Source: Gemmatimonadota bacterium
GTDB lineage: Bacteria > Gemmatimonadota > Gemmatimonadetes > Longimicrobiales > Gaopeijiaceae
NCBI GenBank assembly: GCA_009838975.1
Contig: VXQO01000113.1
Span: 1 to 64,000 of the forward strand
Length of the DNA: 64,000 nucleotides
Direction: 5' to 3'
Shown here: positions 43,131-51,929 of the stretch, one piece after another
How the letters are laid out: every line of letters begins with the position of its first letter
Numbering within the stretch: position 1 is the first letter of the stretch
The notes under the pieces: generated by a model
The model's database searches: none
What the model was told of the DNA's origin: nothing
What the model saw: the letters and a program-made list of their open reading frames with translations, nothing else
Made by a program: the position numbers and the translations under genes

Positions 43131-44909
43131 TCACGACTCGAAGGGGAATAGGCCCGGATCGGCCATGCCTCCGAGGGCCTCGGCCAGAATCCGCCTTGCC
43201 TGCGCTCGTGTGGCCGCTTCCATCGCAGCCACCGCAGCAGCGCGGAGGTCCTCGATGGGGTGGCCGCGGAGGAGGCCTCTGATTTCGGGCAGTGAATGCC
43301 ATGCGACCGACAGCACTTCGACGCCCAACCCGGCCAGCGCGACCGCCCCGGCGGGTCTGCCGGCCATTTCGCCGCAGGCGCTGACCTCGATACCCGTCTC
43401 GCGTCCCGTCCGGGCGACCATCGAGATCAGCCGAAGGACGGCGGGATGCAGCGGGTCGTAGAGGTGCGCCAACCGGGTATTCGTGCGGTCCACGGCCAGG
43501 GTGTACTGAACCAGATCGTTTGTTCCGAGCGATAGGAAATCCACGTGGGACGCCAGGCAGTCGGCGTTGAGGGCGGCAGCCGGCGTCTCGATCATTGCAC
43601 CGACCTTGACGTCGTCTCTGAACGGAATCCCGCTCTGACGCAATTCACTCCGGGCCGCTACCAGGAGCTGCCGCACCACCTCGACTTCTCCGACGGAGTT
43701 GACCATGGGCAGCATGATTCGGATATCGCCATGGACCGCCGCCCTGAGGATAGCCTTCAACTGTGTCAGGAAGAGATCGGGTTCATCCGCACACACTCTT
43801 ACCCCGCGCCGCCCCAGCAGGGGGTTTTCTTCGAAGGGTGCGCGCAGAAAGACCGGAAACTTGTCTCCCCCGAGATCGAAGATGCGGATCATCACCGGCT
43901 GTGCCGGAAAGCTCCGGGCTACGGCCCGGTAGGCCCGATACTGCTCGTCTTCACCGGGCATCTCCCTGCGCCCCACCACAAGGAACTCGGTCCGGAACAG
44001 TCCGACTCCCTCTGCACCGTGCTCCCTCGCCCGGCCGGCCTCGCGCGGGAGGTCCAGATTGGCACGCAGGGTGATTTGCTGCGATTCCGGCGCGGCTGCA
44101 GAGTCGACTGGATCGATCGCCGCCTGCCGCCAGTCCCGGATCGCAGACCGACGTCGTTCGAAGCGTTCCGTCTCGTCCGCGTCGGGTTCTATCACCACCC
44201 TTCCGGAGCTTCCGTTGACGATGATGGTCTGGCCGTCCCGAGTCCTGTCCACGATGTGGCCGAGGCCTACGGCCGCGGGGATCTGCAGGGATCGCGCCAG
44301 AATCGCCCAATGGGATGTACGTGATCCCTCGTCGGTGGCGATGGCGACGACCCTGTCCGGCTCGAGGCGCGCGACCAGACTGGGAGTCAGGTTGCGTGCT
44401 ACGGCGACCACACCGCTGGCGCTCTCCATGTGCCTCGGATTGGGGAGATCGAGCAGGCGCCCAAGAACGCGCGACTTGAGATCCTGCAGATCGTTCAGCC
44501 GGTCCAGAACCATGGGGTGGGTGGTGCGGGACCAACGCTCCTTCAATTCCAGCATTCGCCACTCGAAGGCACGCGCCGCCGTCAGGCGGTTTTCGCGGAT
44601 GTATCGCTGAGTCCCCTCGACGACTTCCGGATCGTCCAGCATGAGGAGCTGTGGGTCGAAGATCCTGGCCTCGACGACCCCGAGACGGGTTTCGGTCTCT
44701 CCCTTCAGCACCTCCAGGCGGCCGCGGGCCCAGTCCAGCGCCGCCCGGAACCGCTCGAGTTCGCGGTTGCCTGCCTTCTTGCCGGCGGTCGTCCGGGACG
44801 GAACTTGCGGCACGCTCCAGGCGACGTGGTGCACCCTTCCCTTCGCGATGCCCTCGGACGCCGGGAAGCCCGCCACAACCACCGGAGTGTTTTCCAGTGG
44901 ATCACTCAT
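43131..44909 (-). CDS. ptsI: PTS enzyme I (phosphoenolpyruvate-protein phosphotransferase)
   Basis: 592 residues. N-terminal HPr-binding/phosphohistidine domain with the active histidine in SRTSHWAILAR and the PEP-binding barrel with MIETPAAAL, FLSLGTNDLVQYT and the catalytic cysteine in ACGEMAG. It takes phosphate from PEP and passes it to HPr, encoded by the 8-nt-overlapping upstream gene. There is no GAF domain, so it is of ptsI rather than ptsP architecture even though the context is regulatory. Confidence 0.93.
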   Translation of the reverse strand: MSDPLENTPVVVAGFPASEGIAKGRVHHVAWSVPQVPSRTTAGKKAGNRELERFRAALDWARGRLEVLKGETETRLGVVEARIFDPQLLMLDDPEVVEGTQRYIRENRLTAARAFEWRMLELKERWSRTTHPMVLDRLNDLQDLKSRVLGRLLDLPNPRHMESASGVVAVARNLTPSLVARLEPDRVVAIATDEGSRTSHWAILARSLQIPAAVGLGHIVDRTRDGQTIIVNGSSGRVVIEPDADETERFERRRSAIRDWRQAAIDPVDSAAAPESQQITLRANLDLPREAGRAREHGAEGVGLFRTEFLVVGRREMPGEDEQYRAYRAVARSFPAQPVMIRIFDLGGDKFPVFLRAPFEENPLLGRRGVRVCADEPDLFLTQLKAILRAAVHGDIRIMLPMVNSVGEVEVVRQLLVAARSELRQSGIPFRDDVKVGAMIETPAAALNADCLASHVDFLSLGTNDLVQYTLAVDRTNTRLAHLYDPLHPAVLRLISMVARTGRETGIEVSACGEMAGRPAGAVALAGLGVEVLSVAWHSLPEIRGLLRGHPIEDLRAAAVAAMEAATRAQARRILAEALGGMADPGLFPFES

Positions 44910-45168
44910 CGAATCCTCTTCTCACCAGCGCCGCCAACGCAGCTACGGCCTCTGCGGCGTCATCGCCCTGGGCCGAAATGGTCAGCGCGCTCCCCTGTTC
45001 CGCTGCCAGCATGAGCACACCCATGATGCTCTTTCCGTTCACGGTCAGGTCCCCCCTGCCGACCGTTACCGACGCAGCAAAGCTGCCCGCGAGCTTCACG
45101 AACTCGGCGGAGGGCCTGGCGTGCATGCCCAGCGGGTTTAGGACTTCGACCGCGGTGGAGTGCGTCAT
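44902..45168 (-). CDS. ptsH: PTS phosphocarrier protein HPr
   Basis: 88 residues. The phosphorylated histidine lies in GMHARPS (about residue 16) and the HprK target serine in GKSIMGVL (about residue 47), so both catalytic and regulatory phosphorylation sites are retained. Overlaps ptsI by 8 nt; begins 3 nt after the EIIA gene. Confidence 0.95.
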   Translation of the reverse strand: MTHSTAVEVLNPLGMHARPSAEFVKLAGSFAASVTVGRGDLTVNGKSIMGVLMLAAEQGSALTISAQGDDAAEAVAALAALVRRGFDE

Positions 45169-45171
45169 CGG

Positions 45172-45585
45172 TCAGCAGGGCATGGGGCGATTGCCGGTGA
45201 TCGCCATGCGCCCCTTTTCGACCAGGCGGGGTACGAGTTCCTCGAATCCCAGAGCACGATTGAACACGAAGTCCAGGAGCATCGGCAGATTCACTCCGGT
45301 GATCACCGGCACTTCGGGCAATTCCCGAGTGACGATCATCGCCGCCAGGTGGCAACTTCCTCCGGGGAGATCCGTGAAGACGAGGTTGCGTGCTCCCGAC
45401 AGGGCCTTCTCAGTGCGCTCGCACAGTTCCTCGCGGCCCAGCCCGCGGTTCGGCACGCCGAACAGGGCCTCGGGCGTCACTCCGGCAATCTGCCTTACCG
45501 CGCTCACGAGGCCATCCGCAAGCGCCCCGTGGGCGACAACGACGCCGCGGGCCGGTTCGTGGGCCCGTGACCCCCTCTCACTCAT
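45172..45585 (-). CDS. PTS EIIA, mannose type
   Basis: 137 residues of the EIIA-Man fold. The phosphoacceptor histidine is in VVVAHGALADGL near the N-terminus, and FTDLPGGS and ITGVNLPML are the conserved loops. It is a stand-alone domain without EIIB/EIIC, as in regulatory PTS of Alphaproteobacteria. Overlaps the hprK end by 8 nt. Confidence 0.9.
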   Translation of the reverse strand: MSERGSRAHEPARGVVVAHGALADGLVSAVRQIAGVTPEALFGVPNRGLGREELCERTEKALSGARNLVFTDLPGGSCHLAAMIVTRELPEVPVITGVNLPMLLDFVFNRALGFEELVPRLVEKGRMAITGNRPMPC

Positions 45586-46537
45586 AGTCCTGGATCAGTG
45601 AATCACGCGGGTTCATCGCCCGCCGCAATCCGTCGTTGAAGCGGGTGGGCACGTCGACGCCGCCGTACGCGAGAAGCTGATTCATCGCGATCACCTCGCT
45701 GATGACGGTGAGATTCTTGCCCGGGTTGAGCGGAATGACGAGCCTGGGGATACCCACGCCGAGTATGGTCGTGGACTCCCTCCCGAAGCCGGTGCGATCG
45801 TACTCTTGCGCATCGTCCCACGGCTGGAGGTCGACGATGATCTCCACGCGCTTTCTCTGCCGCGTGGCCCTCGTGCCGAACATGGAAGCGATGTCGATGA
45901 TTCCGATTCCGCGGATTTCCATGTGGAAGTTCTGGAGCTCATGGGCCTTCCCCATGAGGACATCGTTGCCTCGCCTCGACACGAGCACGAGATCGTCGGC
46001 GACAAGACGGTGGCCGCGCTGAACCAGCCCGAGTACACATTCCGATTTGCCGATCCCGCTCGGCCCGGTAAAGAGCAGGCCGATGCCGTACACGTCGGCC
46101 AGAGACCCGTGCACGGAAGTGGTGGGGGCAAGTACGTCCTCGAGATACGGCTTCAGTACCTGGTATAGATCCGCGGTGGCCAGAGGGGTTCGGAAGACCG
46201 CGATTCCCGCCTCCTCGGCCGCGGCCAGGAAGGGTGGCGGCACATCCTGCCCAGAGGATACGAAGACCGCGGGCACCCCGCGGGCAAAAACCGCTTCGAG
46301 TCGCCAGCGGGCCTGATCGGGCGGGAGCGTGGCCAGGTAGCTCATTTCGGTCTCGCCGAACACCTGAATGCGTCCTGCCTCCAGCCGGGCCGTATAACCC
46401 GCCAGGGTCAACCCGGGATTGAAGAGCTCGGGGTCCGAAACGAGGCCGTCCAGCGACGCGGCGGGAGTGACGCGCTCCACTTCCAGTGCCGTCTCCCTGG
46501 CCGCGAGGAGCTCCCGCACGGTTATCGACGTCTTCAC
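45578..46537 (-). CDS. hprK: HPr kinase/phosphorylase
   Basis: About 319 residues from a GTG at 46537. N-terminal domain (about 1-125), then the kinase core with P-loop GPSGIGKSE and the HprK signature in HMEIRGIGIIDI. It phosphorylates the regulatory serine of HPr and can reverse the reaction. The GTG overlaps the hpf stop codon (GTGA), giving translational coupling; the longer ORF to 46693 is the shadow of hpf. Confidence 0.93.
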   Translation of the reverse strand: MKTSITVRELLAARETALEVERVTPAASLDGLVSDPELFNPGLTLAGYTARLEAGRIQVFGETEMSYLATLPPDQARWRLEAVFARGVPAVFVSSGQDVPPPFLAAAEEAGIAVFRTPLATADLYQVLKPYLEDVLAPTTSVHGSLADVYGIGLLFTGPSGIGKSECVLGLVQRGHRLVADDLVLVSRRGNDVLMGKAHELQNFHMEIRGIGIIDIASMFGTRATRQRKRVEIIVDLQPWDDAQEYDRTGFGRESTTILGVGIPRLVIPLNPGKNLTVISEVIAMNQLLAYGGVDVPTRFNDGLRRAMNPRDSLIQDYE

Positions 46538-46836
46538 GAAATGCGGAATTCCTTTCGCTTCGTCCGGTCTCGCCGGAGGATCCGCTTGATGTGGTCGTCG
46601 AGCTCGTCCAGTGCGCCTCGAAAGTTCTGTCCCTGTCCGCGCGCTACCGCGGGTTGGCGGCGGCGGCGGGACACGATCGCCTCCACGGTACACGAGCGTC
46701 CTTCGATCTGAAAGACGAAACTGGCTCCCATGGCCGCCGGATCGAACCGGGGCCAGCGCATGGCCAACGCGTCCGCGTGTTCGCGGTCGTCCTCACTGAT
46801 TTCACATCCCTGGGCTGTTATTCGTATCGGGATCAC
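46534..46836 (-). CDS. hpf: Short ribosome hibernation-promoting factor (HPF/RaiA family)
   Basis: 100 residues: the beta-alpha ribosome-binding core without the long-form C-terminal dimerisation domain. Landmarks MIPIRITAQGCEISED and the acidic-basic C-terminal helix. Short HPF proteins pair with other factors to make inactive 100S ribosomes in starvation. First gene of the PTS run; possible promoter elements (TTGCCA and TAATGC, 15-nt spacer) lie upstream. It sits next to PTS genes in many proteobacteria (rpoN-hpf-ptsN). Confidence 0.8.
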   Translation of the reverse strand: MIPIRITAQGCEISEDDREHADALAMRWPRFDPAAMGASFVFQIEGRSCTVEAIVSRRRRQPAVARGQGQNFRGALDELDDHIKRILRRDRTKRKEFRIS

Positions 46837-46885
46837 GTCGCGGTCTCCGACAATGCATTAGGGTGAGCGTGCGGGTGGCAAGACC

Positions 46886-46907
46886 GGCCTCCGTTCACGG
46901 GGAGGCC
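46886..46907 (-). terminator. Hairpin between GT4 and hpf
   Basis: GGCCTCC and GGAGGCC form a perfect 7-bp stem with an 8-nt loop in the gap after the glycosyltransferase gene, separating the riboflavin run from the PTS run. Confidence 0.45.
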
Positions 46908-46920
46908 CATGTGATTCTAC

Positions 46921-48069
46921 CTAGTCTAACAGCCCGCCCGAAGTCCGCGTGCGTTCGGCAAGGGACAGCAGCAAGTCCTCGAAGGAATCCGCCATCGCAC
47001 CCCAGGAATGCTCCTCCGCCATCGACCGCGCTGCCCGGCCCAGCCGATTGCAATCCTCCAGCCTCATGACGCGCTCGAGCGCCCTGGCCAGCGCACCGAC
47101 ATCCCCGTGCGGAACCAGGTAGCCGGTCTCGGCGTGGCGAACAGTCTCGCGCAATCCGGGAGAATCGGAAGCGATGGTCGGCGTGCCGCTCGCCGAAGCC
47201 TCCATGCTCACGATCCCCCAACCCTCTTTGGGCGATGTGAGTACATGGGCCCACGACCTCGAGAGGAGTTCGGCCTTCTCCTCTTCAGAGACGAATCCGG
47301 CGAACCGTACCTGGTCCGCGATCCCCAGGCCCTTCGCAGTCGCCTCCAATCCGGGGCGCGCGTCACCCCTTCCGGCCACGATCAGGTTCAATCCTGTCCC
47401 GCTCCGTCGGAGGCGCGCGACCGCTTTCAGGATGAGATCGACCCGCTTGTAGCGCTTGAGGCGCCCCAGGTAGACGATCGTGGGCGACGGGTAGCGCGTC
47501 TCGGCAGGCCGCAGGCGGTTCAGCTCGACTCCGTTGCGGATGACTGCGATGTCCGCGGACCGCAACCCGCGCTGCACGAGGTCCTGCCGGGTGCTCTCCG
47601 AGACGGCAACACAGGGAAGTCCCCGGTACACGGCAGGAATGATGCGCTCGAAGAGCCATGTGGCGGCGGCAAGTCCGGGGTTGGCCTCGCGAAACGCGGT
47701 AGTGCCGAAGAGGTGATGTACCAGGAGGAGGTGTAGCGGAGCGGGAGCCCACAAGGGTGACAGCATCGGTACCTTGTTGAGGTCTTCCACCACCGCGTCG
47801 AACCGCCCGCCGCCCAGACGTCTTTCGTGGCAGAACGGCGCGGCCAGATTGAAGGTGTACCGGCTTCCGGTCCGATAGACCCGGATGCCGTCGATCTCGG
47901 CAGTCGGGTCGCTTCCGTCCCACCCCGAGCACAGAAGCGCGATCCGGTGCCCCCTCCCGGCCAGGCGCCCGAAGATCTGGTGGAGATGTTGCTCGGCTCC
48001 GCCGGCATTGGGATTGCGTCGATCCTGCCAGTTCACCACCAGGATCCTGAGCCGGGTCGCCGAGGGCAT
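46921..48069 (-). CDS. GT4-family glycosyltransferase
   Basis: 382 residues of the GT-B fold. N-terminal Rossmann half has NPNAGGAEQHLHQ; C-terminal half has YLGRLKRYKRVD, VAGRGDARPGLE and the nucleotide-sugar E-x7-E-like EGWGIVSMEASASGTPT. Similar enzymes add mannose or other sugars to lipids or polysaccharides. Last gene of the long minus-strand run, 15 nt after nusB. Confidence 0.85.
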   Translation of the reverse strand: MPSATRLRILVVNWQDRRNPNAGGAEQHLHQIFGRLAGRGHRIALLCSGWDGSDPTAEIDGIRVYRTGSRYTFNLAAPFCHERRLGGGRFDAVVEDLNKVPMLSPLWAPAPLHLLLVHHLFGTTAFREANPGLAAATWLFERIIPAVYRGLPCVAVSESTRQDLVQRGLRSADIAVIRNGVELNRLRPAETRYPSPTIVYLGRLKRYKRVDLILKAVARLRRSGTGLNLIVAGRGDARPGLEATAKGLGIADQVRFAGFVSEEEKAELLSRSWAHVLTSPKEGWGIVSMEASASGTPTIASDSPGLRETVRHAETGYLVPHGDVGALARALERVMRLEDCNRLGRAARSMAEEHSWGAMADSFEDLLLSLAERTRTSGGLLD

Positions 48070-48084
48070 CGCGCCAGGGCCGGT

Positions 48085-48528
48085 TCAGCGATTCCCGCTG
48101 GCCCGGTAGACCGCGTCGAGGACGCCGTTCACGAACCGCGGCGAATCGGTACCGCCGTATCGTTCGGCCAGTCGGACCGCTTCCTGAATGGCCACCTTTC
48201 CCGGCAGGTCGTCGAGGAACAGTATCTCGGTCGTGCCAAGCCGCAGAATCCCACGGTCCATGACCGAGAGCCGATCCAGTCGCCAGTTGTCAAGGGACGA
48301 AGAGATAGTCTCCTCCACCTGAGTCCTGTTCGCGGTGAACGCATCGACCAGCCTCAGGAGGTAGGGCAGTCTGGATGGGGATACCATTCGGTGCTCGCAG
48401 GTTTCGGCAAGGGCCTCCTGAACACTCAGATTTCCGCCCTCGGTCTCCCACCGATAGTGGACCTGGAGAAACCAAGCGCGCGAACGACTACGGTCTCGTC
48501 GCTCCTGGGGATCGAGCACCGTGTGCAC
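48085..48528 (-). CDS. nusB: Transcription antitermination factor NusB
   Basis: 147 residues, all-helical. The C-terminal landmarks DLPGKVAIQEAVRLAERY and FVNGVLDAV are diagnostic. It joins NusE (S10) on boxA RNA during rRNA transcription. GTG start, 7 nt after ribH. ribH-nusB adjacency is common in bacteria. Confidence 0.92.
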   Translation of the reverse strand: MHTVLDPQERRDRSRSRAWFLQVHYRWETEGGNLSVQEALAETCEHRMVSPSRLPYLLRLVDAFTANRTQVEETISSSLDNWRLDRLSVMDRGILRLGTTEILFLDDLPGKVAIQEAVRLAERYGGTDSPRFVNGVLDAVYRASGNR

Positions 48529-48535
48529 GACGCAC

Positions 48536-48997
48536 CTATGCGTTCCCGAGGGAATCCCGGAACTCGATCATGGCGAGCGCGGCCTCGGCGAACTCGCTCC
48601 CCCTGTTGGTGCCGTAGACGTCGCAGCGGGACATCGCCTGTTCCGCGTTTTCCGTCGTGAGCACCCCGAAGACGACAGGTATATCGGCAGTCAACGCCAC
48701 CTGACCCAACCCGTCGCTCGCGTTCCCCGCCACGTAGTCGAAGTGGGAGGTCTCCCCGCGTATCACGCACCCGATCGCCACGATCACGTCGAAGCGGTCG
48801 GAGTTCGCGATTCGGCGAGCCGCCTGCGGCAGTTCCCACGCCCCCGGAACGCGGAACACCGCGATCCTGTCCTCGGGCACGCCCTCCGCGATGAGCCGAT
48901 CCCGCGCGCCCGTCAACAACTGTTCCGTAATCATGCTGTTGAAGCGCGCGACCAACAATGCGATCCGGACGCCTCCATCCTCAGCCGCTTCAGTCAC
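48536..48997 (-). CDS. ribH: 6,7-dimethyl-8-ribityllumazine synthase
   Basis: 153 residues from the GTG at 48997, which has GGAGG upstream inside the ribBA end; the ORF-track ATG at 49021 is further upstream. Landmarks VARFNSMI, FRVPGAWELP, IGCVIRGETSHFDYV and FGVLTTENAEQA. It condenses the RibB product with the pyrimidine from RibD. Overlaps ribBA by 8 nt. Confidence 0.94.
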   Translation of the reverse strand: MTEAAEDGGVRIALLVARFNSMITEQLLTGARDRLIAEGVPEDRIAVFRVPGAWELPQAARRIANSDRFDVIVAIGCVIRGETSHFDYVAGNASDGLGQVALTADIPVVFGVLTTENAEQAMSRCDVYGTNRGSEFAEAALAMIEFRDSLGNA

Positions 48998-50180
48998 CCT
49001 CCACCTCCATCCCGCCCGCATGCGCGGCGATTCTCGTCGTCACTCCCCCGCCCATTCGCAGACCTGCGAAGGGCTCCTTCCCCACCACTGTCAGTGCATA
49101 CCCGTCCAGTCCCACAATGTGCCACCGGCTGTTCGTAAGCAATCTGACCGAACTCAACCCCAGGTCGAGCAGGATCTGGGCACCGATCCCGTAGTCCCTC
49201 AGCACCTGGCCCTGGGCAGGGGAGTCCTTCCCGCGCCGAGGACGGTCGACAACGGACCGGAGACGGTCGACCAGCCGCTCACCGGCGCGGTCCCGGTGGA
49301 TGTAGACGACGACCCCCTGGCCCTCTTCGTCGATGCGACGCATGGCGCCGGCCAGCAGGTTGCCCTCGACCTGGTCGAGCGATCCGAAGGTATCCGCCAG
49401 CGGGTTTTCCGCGTGCATCCGGACGAGCACGTCGTCCTCTCCCTCCACCTTCCCCTTGACCAGCGCGAGGTGGACCCGGTCGTCTATCTCCGTCCGGTAG
49501 CCGATGACCGTGAAGTCTCCCCAGCAGGTCCGCAGCGGGGCTTCGACGACCCTGGTCACCAGCCGTTCCCGCGACAGGCGATGGGCGACCAGCTGCTCGA
49601 CCGTGATGAACTTGAGGTTGTGCCTTTGGGCCATGACCTCGAGTTGGGTCCTCCGCGCCATCGTTCCGTCCTCGTTGAGGATTTCGCAGATGACACCGGC
49701 GGATCCAAGGCCGGCGAGCCGCGCCAGATCCACCGCGGCCTCCGTCTGCCCGACCCTCCGCAGGACCCCTCCCCGCCGCGCCCGGAGCGGAAAGATGTGG
49801 CCGGGCCTTCGCAGATCCCGCGGAGTCGACGCAGGGTCTGCGAGCACCTGAACCGTCCTCGCCCGGTCGTGCGCCGAAATGCCGGTGGTCACGCCATACC
49901 GCTGGTGAGCGTCGACCGAAACGGTGAAAGCGGTACCCTCCGGATCGGTGTTGCGCTCGGTCATCAGGGGGAGTTCCAGCGCGTCGGCACGCTCCGGGGT
50001 CAGCGAGACGCAGATCAGGCCGCGCCCGAACTTGGTCATGAAGTTGATCAGTTCGGGAGTGATCCGGTCGGCTGCGCAGACCAGATCACCCTCGTTTTCT
50101 CGGTCCTCGTCGTCCGCGACAATGACCAGCTTCCCCTCGGCGATGTCCCGGATGGCGCCGGGTACGGAATCAAAAGGCAT
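48990..50180 (-). CDS. ribBA: 3,4-dihydroxy-2-butanone-4-phosphate synthase with degenerate GTP cyclohydrolase II domain (RibBX-like)
   Basis: 396 residues. The N-terminal RibB domain (about 1-200) is intact: DDEDRENEGD, TGISAHDRA, RPGHIFPL and GQTEAAVDL. The C-terminal half has the RibA fold but all three zinc cysteines are gone: the usual S-E-C and R-C-D-C blocks read HAENPLADTFGSLDQVEG, and the catalytic RQEGRGIG loop reads IHRDRAGE. So GTP cyclohydrolase II activity is very unlikely; this matches RibBX-type proteins known in Proteobacteria. An active RibA must be encoded elsewhere. Overlaps ribE by 11 nt and ribH by 8 nt. Confidence 0.9.
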   Translation of the reverse strand: MPFDSVPGAIRDIAEGKLVIVADDEDRENEGDLVCAADRITPELINFMTKFGRGLICVSLTPERADALELPLMTERNTDPEGTAFTVSVDAHQRYGVTTGISAHDRARTVQVLADPASTPRDLRRPGHIFPLRARRGGVLRRVGQTEAAVDLARLAGLGSAGVICEILNEDGTMARRTQLEVMAQRHNLKFITVEQLVAHRLSRERLVTRVVEAPLRTCWGDFTVIGYRTEIDDRVHLALVKGKVEGEDDVLVRMHAENPLADTFGSLDQVEGNLLAGAMRRIDEEGQGVVVYIHRDRAGERLVDRLRSVVDRPRRGKDSPAQGQVLRDYGIGAQILLDLGLSSVRLLTNSRWHIVGLDGYALTVVGKEPFAGLRMGGGVTTRIAAHAGGMEVEGD

Positions 50181-50766
50181 GGGTCTCGATAATCCGCCTC
50201 ACGTACTTGCCGATCAGGTCGGCCTCCACGTTGACACGGTCTCCAGGTTCAAGCAGGCGAAGGTTGGTGTGTTCCCACGTATAGGGGATTATCGCTGCCT
50301 GGCAAACCGCGGAATCCGTCAGCCGGTTGACCGTGAGGCTCACACCGTTCAGCGCGACGGAGCCGTGCAGTACAGTGGTGGAGAAGACCCCTGGCGGGAG
50401 TTCGAAGTCCAGAAACCGTGTGTTTCCCTCAGTTCGTCGCGTCAGAAACGTCGCGAGCCCGTCCACATGTCCCTGCACCAGGTGTCCGTCGAGCCGGTCG
50501 CCGGCCCGGATCGCACGCTCCAGGTTGACCCGGGATCCGACCGCGTACCCACCGGCGATGGTGCGCTCCAGTGTGGACGCACCGAGTTCCACCGTAAACG
50601 TCGAGTCGTCCCTGTCGGTCGTGGTCAGACAGGCGCCGTCGACAGCCACGGACTGCCCCGCCGCCAGCTCACGCGCGAACGCGGTCGCTATGGCGATCCT
50701 GCGTCCCTGCGCCCCGCCCGTGACCGAGGCAACCACGCCCGTCGTTTCCACGATTCCGGTAAACAC
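50170..50766 (-). CDS. ribE: Riboflavin synthase, alpha chain
   Basis: 198 residues from a GTG at 50766 (GGAG eight to nine bases upstream), giving the family-typical MFTGIVETTG start. Two lumazine-binding repeats: VDGACLTTT ... GHLVQGHVDG and ALNGVSLTV. It converts two lumazines to riboflavin. The ORF in the track to 51510 runs through ribD in another frame. 5 nt after ribD; overlaps ribBA by 11 nt. Confidence 0.94.
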   Translation of the reverse strand: MFTGIVETTGVVASVTGGAQGRRIAIATAFARELAAGQSVAVDGACLTTTDRDDSTFTVELGASTLERTIAGGYAVGSRVNLERAIRAGDRLDGHLVQGHVDGLATFLTRRTEGNTRFLDFELPPGVFSTTVLHGSVALNGVSLTVNRLTDSAVCQAAIIPYTWEHTNLRLLEPGDRVNVEADLIGKYVRRIIETHAF

Positions 50767-50771
50767 GTTCT

Positions 50772-51929
50772 TCAGGCTCCGCGGTCGAGTACCACCAGGG
50801 TATCGTTTCCGAATCTTACCGGCTCGAGGCGGGGCCGCCATTCCGGCATAGCGCGCTCTCCCGTCCCGTCCGCTGCACCCGCGGCGTTCGGGCGCACGGG
50901 GAAGGCCGGCACTCCGCCGGCTCCGATCAGGCATGGAGCCAGGAACACATAGATCCGGTCGACGAGACCTCCTTCGAGTAGTGCTGCGGCCAGGATGCCC
51001 CCGCCTTCGCACAGGATGGTATCGACGCCACGTTCCGCGAGTGCTCCGAGAGCCTCCTCGAGGTCGAGGCCGCGCCCGTCCTGGCTGACCGGCACAACCT
51101 CGGCTTCTTCGCCGAGCGACCCTTGCAGCCGCGTGGCCTGACCGGCAGCCGTCACCACGATGGGGCGACGCGCTCCGCCCTCCCGCCGCAACGCGCGCAG
51201 ACCCCTCGTCGCCTGCCCGTGCCTGTCCAGCAGCACCGGTAGGGGAGGTACGCGCGGCACTGGTTCCCCCCGTGCGGTGAGCCGGGGGTCGTCGGCCCGC
51301 CAGGTACCGCTTCCGACCAGGACCGCGTCGAAGCCGGCTCGAAGGCGGTGGACCTCGGCCCTCGCTTCCGGCCCCGTCAGCCAGACCCGGCGTCCGCCGC
51401 CCGGAGCAATGTACCCATCGAGACTGACGGCAAGCTTCAGAGCCAGGTATGGTCTGTGCATGTCCGGGTCCCGGAAGAAGAACGGGTTCTCGGCTGCCCA
51501 GTCGGTCCACTCGCCCACCGGGCCGTCAACCCGCAATCCGGAACGCCTGAGGCGTTCGGCGCCACCTCCGGCCGCCGAACCCGGTTCCGGCGCCCAATAC
51601 ACGACCCGCTCGATACCCGCCCCGCGGATGGCTTCGGTGCAGGGCGGCGTCTTGCCGACGTGATTGCAGGGTTCCAGACTCGAGTACAGCGTGGCGCCGC
51701 GGGCGTTGTCCACGGCGGCCAGAGCCGTCGTCTCGGCGTGCGGTCCCCCGAAGAGTGCGTGATATCCCTCCGCCAGGACCTCTCGGCCGCGAGCGACCAC
51801 GCACCCCACCATCGGATTGGGATGAACACGACCCCATCCCCTGCGTCCCAGCAGGATCGAACGCCGAAGCAGACGGTAGTCGAGATCGCTCAGATGGGAC
51901 GCGGCGGACGACGCCACCGGACCAACCAT
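50772..51929 (-). CDS. ribD: Bifunctional diaminohydroxyphosphoribosylaminopyrimidine deaminase / reductase
   Basis: 385 residues. N-terminal deaminase zinc site HAET and PCNHVGKTPPC (about 65-90); C-terminal reductase with LKLAVSLDGYIA and ILCEGGGILAAALL. It catalyses the second and third steps after GTP ring opening. The ATG at 51929 overlaps the preceding stop by one base (TGATG); a TTG three bases upstream is also possible. Confidence 0.93.
   Translation of the reverse strand: MVGPVASSAASHLSDLDYRLLRRSILLGRRGWGRVHPNPMVGCVVARGREVLAEGYHALFGGPHAETTALAAVDNARGATLYSSLEPCNHVGKTPPCTEAIRGAGIERVVYWAPEPGSAAGGGAERLRRSGLRVDGPVGEWTDWAAENPFFFRDPDMHRPYLALKLAVSLDGYIAPGGGRRVWLTGPEARAEVHRLRAGFDAVLVGSGTWRADDPRLTARGEPVPRVPPLPVLLDRHGQATRGLRALRREGGARRPIVVTAAGQATRLQGSLGEEAEVVPVSQDGRGLDLEEALGALAERGVDTILCEGGGILAAALLEGGLVDRIYVFLAPCLIGAGGVPAFPVRPNAAGAADGTGERAMPEWRPRLEPVRFGNDTLVVLDRGA

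Noticed and set aside
50170-51510. 446-aa ORF as an extended riboflavin synthase
   Set aside because: The first ~250 residues are ribD in another frame; the family start is the GTG at 50766.
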